A stretch of DNA of 64,000 nt from Haliotis asinina. Lineage: Eukaryota > Mollusca > Gastropoda > Lepetellida > Haliotidae. Where the stretch lies: positions 48,894,645 through 48,958,644 of the forward strand of contig NC_090281.1 of the NCBI RefSeq assembly GCF_037392515.1. The letters run 5' to 3'. The notes beneath the pieces were generated by a model. The model was not told where the DNA came from and ran no database searches. It worked only from the letters and a program-made list of their open reading frames with translations. Positions 58,146 through 64,000 of this stretch are shown here, piece by piece. Position numbers and translations under genes: made by a program. How positions within the stretch are numbered: the stretch's first letter is position 1; the number at the start of each line of letters is the position of its first letter.

Positions 58146-61100
58146 AGTATAATCCCTAATAGAACAGGTGATATTTGAACACCTAAATGTCATTGTGTAT
58201 TCACAGCCACTTTAATGAAACCTCCTTGCACAGGCATAAAGCCCAAAGTCCCTAGTTCATACCCAGTGAAGTGGAGATTTCAAGTCAAAGGTTATGAATC
58301 TTACACAAAGGCACACATCCTCGTTAAACTGCAGCTTAGTATCTCAGTAAGCTGGCACAATAAATACCAGGAATTGTCCATACCAAGACATAATCCTGGA
58401 TTGTGAAAAAAACACAATGAAATCACTCTGTATCCTAAGTGACATACCACATCCATGTAACAAGTTTCATGTTAACATCTTATGTCTGGGGTTCGAACCC
58501 ATGACTTTTGATTCTCAGCGGTCAGTATATGGAACAAACCTGAAGATATTATGTATATGATGCAAATTTCATGCGCTATTTCTAGACTGTCAACTGAATT
58601 TAATAATACGACTAAAAACATACATAAACTGAACAAAACAGTTGTTTTGCATATATAAAGATGTATCTACATATATCTATAAAGGTTAGTTCTGAACATT
58701 ATATACAGATGCTACAATTTTTAGCAAAAAAAAACCCATGAAAACATTTGCCCCCATACCTCCCTAGCTCCTTGTCTGAATCGCTGTCTTGAATGTGAAT
58801 AGTACCCCAATCATAAAAAGTTAACTACAGCCCTGCTGACAGCTTGAGTCCTGAAAGTTTCTTGGATGTCAGTCCTGCCCCACAACAAAGCACCTTTGAG
58901 AGATATGGTCTCACACTAGGCAGGTCAGTTTGTTCAAACTTGCCTCTGGTCACCCAGCAGAAACTGGGTACCTGGCGGGATAAGTCATGTGACCAGCACC
59001 TCAAGCTTGGATTATCCAAGGTAATCATAGTCAAATTGTAGTGCTTTGAGCATATATCCCTTCAAATACACTTATTATTATTAGATTGACACTCACAAGA
59101 AAAAATAACAATTTTTAACAAACATTTGAGAGTTGTAAAACATTTTAATTGAACACACAAACACCAGTAATAACTTAACACATAGAATTGGCAATGGTAA
59201 AAAATATATGGCAGCAAAAAAGATCACCAGAGCATTCATCCACTAAGTTCCTTAAGGAGTTACACCTGCATTTGCTTGATACTGACATAGTCTAATTGTA
59301 CATGTATTAGACAATTCAAACTAAAACCACTAGGTCCCAAATGAAAAGATGAGGCATCTAATCCAGACCTCAGTAAGTATCATGACAAAACTGGCAACAA
59401 AGCATACTTTAAAATATCCATCTTTCTTGTTCATGTTTCTGTGCCATTCAGACTGAGAATGTTGACTGAGGCAGTGATATTCATGTATGGAATGTGATCT
59501 TGCTGGCAATGGGAATAATGTCTTTAGAATATGAATGATCACACCTATCAGACAAAACAACATTTACAGTTTATATTTCACATACATGATTCTATTATTA
59601 ACAATGAATACACATGTTATGAGAAGTACAATGAAAAGTACATTTTATTAAATATACATATTTCATATTTTGTGTTTCATTTTCTCATATAAAATGAACC
59701 AAATTCTTTATGGAAAGTGGATAGATTCTGAAAGAATCTTCCTGTTTCTATTTCAACAACTGTTGGACCAAACCTTTTTGTGTGCAATAAGCCTTACCGT
59801 TTGTTGTTCTATGCTGTCTGACAAGAATCTAATATAAGGACCTCCTTAAACTACAAAGCCTCTGCTAAGCTCCTTCAACCTTGATCACCACCGAGAGTAT
59901 TATACCTCCATATGATGATGAAACGTAGCCTGAGTCAACTGCCTTTACTACCTTGATTATGAGCATGACGTTAATGGTACAATGTCTTCACATGCGTCAT
60001 TTACAAGAAGGACTTTGTGACTGGTCAGTGATAACAGACAGATGCTAAGACAAACTTTCCTGAGTTTAAGCTTGCAAATAATATCATAATGGAAATGAAC
60101 AAGATATCGGTGAATGTGGCAAGACAGAAACGACTAAACAATGTCATGGATGATTCAGGTGAATTTCCTGAACTGTTACCAGTACCAATTGTTGAAAGAT
60201 TGATGTGGTATTGATATGTATGGCAACCTCTATGATTTGGAGTCAACTGTGAAAATAAATGAAACAAATGAACTGAAATAATCTAATGGCACCAACAAGA
60301 GATAGACCTGTTACCATGGTTACCATTGTAAGGTACCAATCACATCACTAATAGGAATCTCACATTGTGTTTCCTGTTTAATGTCATAAGTAATTTTCAG
60401 TTGATATGGCAGAGGTCTGCAAATTTTCGAACCTAGATCATACAACCCAGTGACTGACATCATGAGCATCAATCTACATTTGAAAGTGGATGTCAAAGTT
60501 GGGAGGACATACAGCAACCAGACAACCTCGGCCACAAAATGTCGCAAGTTGACTCTTAAAACAAATACACAAAGCTCTACCCAATTCAACCAAGCAGCCA
60601 TGGAACTATGACTGACCAAGGCTATGTTGAAGCATGGGAATATTTTTATCTCAATGGACTGGACCCCTGACAACCAATCAGTTTACATGAAATTCATAAT
60701 AATTACTTGACATTAATACATGATATGTTTTGAGTCATCATGACAACATTCACTTTCTGATTAGCTGCAAAACCTGGCAACAACTGAGTACTTGATCACC
60801 AAACAAGATGGACATGTCCATTAACAATACAAATATAAAACAACACACACTGGCAATCAAATGAATATACAGTAGCTTAAAACAAAGAGGCAACATTAAC
60901 ACTAGTCCTTGTCATATTCAACTTTGCTGAAACAAACACCACTAAATGATCAATAGTTTTTTAAAGTTATCTTTGACTCTCAGAAGGTTACTCAAGAGGG
61001 GACTAGGAATTTCAAAATATATTGTTTTTGAAAAAAGACTCATTGACAGGAATATGAATAATTTTAAAACATGGAGGTTGCATCTTCAGCCTGACAATGA

Positions 61101-61838
61101 GGACTTCACATATTGGCAATGAAGAGAAAAACTTCATTACTTCACTGACTTTGTCCACAGTGCCAGGAATATATCCTGACAAATTCAGAGGACAATATTC
61201 AGTCTGGAGTCAGCAGCAAATATCCGCAGATATTCCCCAAATTTTCACATTGTTCATGTTTATATTGTTGTAACTCCATTGTTCATGTTTATATTGTTGT
61301 AGCTAGGGGTAACACAATGGCATCATCAAGGGTCTTGCATTTCACTGAAAATAGGTCTACATAATATAAGGATATAAAGATAATATAAAGATGAAATTCC
61401 TCTGAACATTTAAAAACTCCTAATTTTGAATAATCAATATTAATGATATATAGCACTTAGTTTAGATCTCTCACATCAAACCTGTAAATATTGTAAATCA
61501 TGAAATCAATGCAAATTCACTAAATGTGGTGGGATATTTTGTATGAGTAGCCCAACCTTAGTACATTTAACTGAAAGCAGTTTGAATGAATAACAGGTCT
61601 TTTTGTCCTGAAATTTTATCACATGACCATTGAAAGTCTTGTGAAAATGGGTAAAAATGTGCATCCCTTTCTCAAAACGCTGTATCAATAAACTTTATGA
61701 CATCAGTTTACGATGCATCTTCTGTATTAATATGACCAAGCGCTACTTGGATTATTTTCATTAATTTCACAACTTAAACTAAGTGTTGTTGATACAATGC
61801 TACAATCTCACATGCTTAAATGTCTAGCTTTTCCAAGA
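58146..61838. other. Downstream of THEM6-like gene, no confirmed gene
   Basis: AT-rich sequence with few SINEs. About 58820-59040 holds an unclassified stretch with a short hairpin CCCAG-cagaaa-CTGGG, probably a mobile-element remnant. About 60405-60510 is a plus-strand S2 fragment (TCTGCAAATTTTCG through CCAGTGACTGACATCATGAG). A near-perfect duplication of ATTGTTCATGTTTATATTGT occurs at about 61252-61300. A long 3' UTR of the THEM6-like gene could extend into this region, but no canonical poly(A) signal is close to the stop. Confidence 0.5.
60025..60252 (-). CDS. Possible terminal exon, hydrophobic C-terminus (unrecognised)
   Basis: On the minus strand a strong polypyrimidine/acceptor (TTTATTTTCACAG) is followed by 75 open codons ending in TGA. 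The peptide starts LTPNHRGCHTYQYH, has a small-residue, Ser-rich stretch GTGNSSGNSPESS, and ends in a hydrophobic segment FTDILFISIMILFASL with a short polar tail. This could be a single-pass C-terminus or a GPI-type signal, but I recognise no family. It lies 1.6 kb downstream of the THEM6-like stop on the same strand, and no partner exon was found between them. It is phase-compatible with the THEM6 penultimate exon as an alternative last exon, which is speculation. It may be chance. Confidence 0.2.
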   Translation of the reverse strand, partial: SQLTPNHRGCHTYQYHINLSTIGTGNSSGNSPESSMTLFSRFCLATFTDILFISIMILFASLNSGKFVLASVCYH

Positions 61839-62075
61839 TCATGAAGATTTACGTAATCTTTCACTGGACAATGCTATACTCTCAATCCACTTGCTGACTT
61901 CCGGCAATGGCTCGGGAGACTTCAACCCTGGCTGCATGACGTCGATGAGCTTCTGTGGGGTGCTGCCAGACCCGGCCACCACCATCTTCAGCACACACAC
62001 CGCACATACAAAGTTGTCCCTGTGTCTCAGGTAGCTCTGTTCCAGGTAGACTGCCTTGTCGTCCCAGCACAAAAT
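61839..62075 (-). CDS. THEM6: THEM6-like protein, terminal coding exon
   Basis: This is the last coding exon of a THEM6-like protein. THEM6 belongs to the hot-dog-fold acyl-CoA thioesterase-like superfamily; the vertebrate protein is membrane-associated and its enzymatic role is not well defined. Reading on the minus strand, the exon starts after the acceptor TTGTTATTCAG, continues in phase 0 as ILCWDDKAVYLEQSYLRHRD, and runs 78 codons to a TGA at 61841-61839. The stretch WDDKAVYLEQ followed by RHRDNFVCAV matches the C-terminal beta strands of the hot-dog fold as I recall them for THEM6. The tail KWIESIALSSERLRKSS is a charged C-terminus. No AATAAA on the minus strand was found within about 500 bases of the stop; only variants such as CATAAA and TATAAA are present. 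Gene-family assignment is confident; function is inferred from the family only. Confidence 0.9.
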   Translation of the reverse strand: MLCWDDKAVYLEQSYLRHRDNFVCAVCVLKMVVAGSGSTPQKLIDVMQPGLKSPEPLPEVSKWIESIALSSERLRKSS

Positions 62076-62641
62076 CTGAATAACAAATACAGGAAGAAAT
62101 ACTCAAAGAAAGAACAATGTGAGAATGCACTGACTGATTACAGTACGTTAACTGTGACACAGTGTCAGTATGGGTAAAAAGGTGGGTGGGATAGAGTATA
62201 GGCTGTTTGCAGTGAATATGTACTGATGAATTTCACTTTAAACAAAAAAGTAAATAAATAAAGCGAAATTAAGATTTGTAAAACAAACCAATAATACTAT
62301 CAATAGTGATTTGAAACCATGATCTTTTGTTAAACAACCTTTATCCTAAGTTGAATAAATCTCTGAGATTTACATGTTCAATAGGTAAGGTAAAATTATG
62401 AGAATTCACAATCTTAATTTCACTTTATTTGATTTACCTTTTCACTGCAGACTATAGTACCAGTGGTTTAACTATTTGCTCATCACGACAAAGGCCTTGT
62501 TTAATTCCCTGCATGGGTACAATGTGTGAAGCTCTATAAACTTTCAATCTTGTCAATAAGACTGTTAACTGGTCACTAATATAACTTCTGTACATATGGT
62601 CACTCATATAACTGTACGTTATGTAACTTTACAGTTTTTAC
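62076..62641 (-). other. THEM6-like intron with a degraded S1 SINE
   Basis: This intron of 566 bases has a GTAAAA donor and a TTATTCAG acceptor and joins two phase-0 codons (R then I), so the reading frame is preserved. A degraded S1 SINE (about 62458-62540) lies inside it, recognisable from GGTTTAACTATTTGCTCATC and TGGGTACAATGTGTGAAGCT. The SINE's tRNA-like part reads on the plus strand, antisense to the gene. Confidence 0.85.
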
Positions 62642-62853
62642 CCTTGTGTGGATGCGGTAGACATCAAACAACTGTAGGGACCTCCTATAGCGGATATTGC
62701 TCCCAGCAAGATACATGTTGGCCCCGAGCCTTCTGGCTGTTGGGAATATTTTGCTCTCCATTATGTGGATGAATCTGGCAAAATCACAGTTCCTTAGATA
62801 TCTGCCATTGTTCATATGCCATTGAAGATCCATGTCATTTGTCATACAGATGC
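62642..62853 (-). CDS. THEM6: THEM6-like protein, penultimate exon (hot-dog core)
   Basis: This 212-base exon encodes the diagnostic part of the THEM6-like protein. It begins in phase 1 after the acceptor GTGCTTGCAG and ends in phase 0 at ACAAGG before a GTAAAA donor. The peptide carries MTNDMDLQWHMNNGRYL, then RNCDFARF, then NIRYRRSLQLFDVYRIHTR. HMNN-G-RY is the HxNN signature at the start of the long central helix of acyl-CoA thioesterase-type hot-dog proteins, and the DFARF block follows directly as in THEM6. With the terminal exon this gives about 148 residues. Family members are near 200, so roughly 50-60 N-terminal residues (in vertebrates a hydrophobic membrane segment) must come from exon(s) upstream. 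None was found between 62854 and 64000 on the minus strand, so the gene is cut by the window edge. No frameshift or stop is seen, so it is probably functional. Confidence 0.92.
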
Positions 62854-64000
62854 CTGCAAGCACAAAAGCAAATTTTAACACCCTCTTTATGTGAAGAATA
62901 AAGTGCAACTCTCACCAAAACAAATGTTAAAATGGTACGTTCTATCCCAAAACTACCACATCACCAAACATCCACATCTCAATACTACCACATATTGTTA
63001 AGTTAGGTTTGACATTCTACTTTGCGTAACTGGACAATCTGTAAGTATGGAGATGTGTACCTTTTATTTGGTCAATTTTACACAAATGTTGAATGATTCA
63101 TACAAAAAACACATTTTGTAACATATTGATTTTATATCAATTTATTACAAACATGAAAACAAATAGGTACAGGATCTCCAAATTAGTGGACTGATCAATT
63201 ACATTTGTAGATAGTCGTGCAAATTGGTGTAGAAGTTTACAAAAATATAAAAGAAGTATGAATGTCCTAAATCAGGTATCTGGAATTTATGACAGATATT
63301 AGCCATATTTGGTGGCTATTGATTATTTGGTATCCTCTATCATGTCTATACGTCAAACAGAGTCACCATTGTATCATAATTAACCATGTTAACAGACTTT
63401 TATCTAGACCTGTTCAAATGCATATCATTACGTTGAAGTTTACAGTACAAATATCCAATCTGAACAAAATGTTTTCAAATTTCTCTGATTTAATGATCAC
63501 AAGAACATTTGGAAAAATTAAACATCTCATGCAAATGCAAGCCCTTAGGCAATATTTGAGTTCTTGTGTCTAAAACAGGCAAAATCCAGGCCATCTTTGA
63601 AGGGAACAGGTCAAAATGGCCACATGACAAAATGTCCACAATGACCCTAGTCAAAATGGCCACACAAAAATGTAAAATGGCCACAACCCCTTGTCACACA
63701 AAAAAAGTCAAACTGGCCACACAGAAAAGTCAAAATGGCCATACATTGTTTTATTAGTTTTTAATGCTCTTGACATATGTATTATTTGATATCAAAGTGA
63801 GAAAACGACAATAGAAGCTACATCACACAACAAAACAGTGTTTCCTCCTTAGAGGTGTTATTTCAAGACACTTTGATCATTTGGTAGTGTTATGATAACA
63901 ATACAATATGTAAGCAACTTACTTACTTGACTCAGTTGACTCAGCTCAGTGTCATGATACATTACCATATAATGCTGGACAGATATGAACATGATATCAC
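62854..64000 (-). other. THEM6-like upstream intron (partial)
   Basis: This is presumed intron from the phase-1 acceptor to the window edge. It is AT-rich. I found no hydrophobic N-terminal exon or other open stretch resembling THEM6. It contains the degenerate ATGGCCA repeat described separately. Confidence 0.6.
63609..63745 (+). repeat. Degenerate tandem repeat with AAAATGGCCA core
   Basis: At least five spaced copies of TCAAAATGGCCACA or close variants start near 63611, 63651, 63672, 63708 and 63730, with irregular spacing of about 20-40 bases. One copy is AACTGGCC, and a diverged one, AATGTCCACAA, lies near 63630. It lies in the presumed first or second intron of the THEM6-like gene. It gives rise to short spurious frames on both strands. 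Confidence 0.7.

Noticed and set aside
60320..60673. 117-codon minus-strand frame
   Set aside because: Much of it is the reverse of an S2 copy (TCTGCAAATTTTCG to CATCATGAGCATC), and no homology is recognisable.

Overview
The window looks like nuclear DNA of a gastropod mollusc, most likely an abalone (Haliotis) or close relative. There are no bacterial-style gene blocks, open frames are short, and exons with GT/AG borders are visible. The same two short dispersed repeats recur about every 2-3 kb in both orientations, and I associate them from memory with abalone sequence. That species guess rests on recalled repeats, not on a search.

One protein-coding gene is well supported: the last two exons of a THEM6-like (thioesterase superfamily member 6) gene on the minus strand at 61839-62853. 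Its 5' exon(s) lie past the right edge. A second possible terminal exon (60025-60252, minus) and two CpG-rich, YY1/NRF-1-like promoter candidates (1296-1870 and 40030-40370) are weak. A decayed LINE 3' end lies at 53710-54330.

Repeat families named here: S1 is a tRNA-derived SINE with A and B boxes, whose other end carries GTGAGTGAGTTTAGTTTTAC (end of the minus-strand reading). S2 is a SINE-like family with the core CCAGTGATCAACA and the tail CCCGTTAGTCGCCTCTTACG. S3 is a tRNA-like module with foldback arms. S4 is a fragmentary family with GGGCTTCCCTCCCAC.

Layout: 1-9830 is sparse sequence with S1/S2 copies. 9831-20085 holds three unrelated minisatellites almost back to back: array A, about 41 bp with an AP-1 heptamer in most units; array B, 53 bp, interrupted by an S3 foldback; and array C, 69 bp with higher-order blocks. 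20.1-48.6 kb is noncoding with SINEs, two further inverted-repeat elements (23757-24101 and 34969-35447), G/T-only tracts and G-rich clusters. 48.7-49.75 kb is array D, a 65-bp minisatellite that grew from the tail of an S2 copy. 50-58 kb holds more SINEs, a duplicated 130-bp segment and the LINE end. 58-64 kb is quieter AT-rich DNA with the THEM6-like gene.

No multi-gene system is visible. The most unusual content is repeat biology: a minisatellite born inside a SINE, a Pol III promoter nested in a perfect 48-bp inverted repeat, and nested higher-order repeats.
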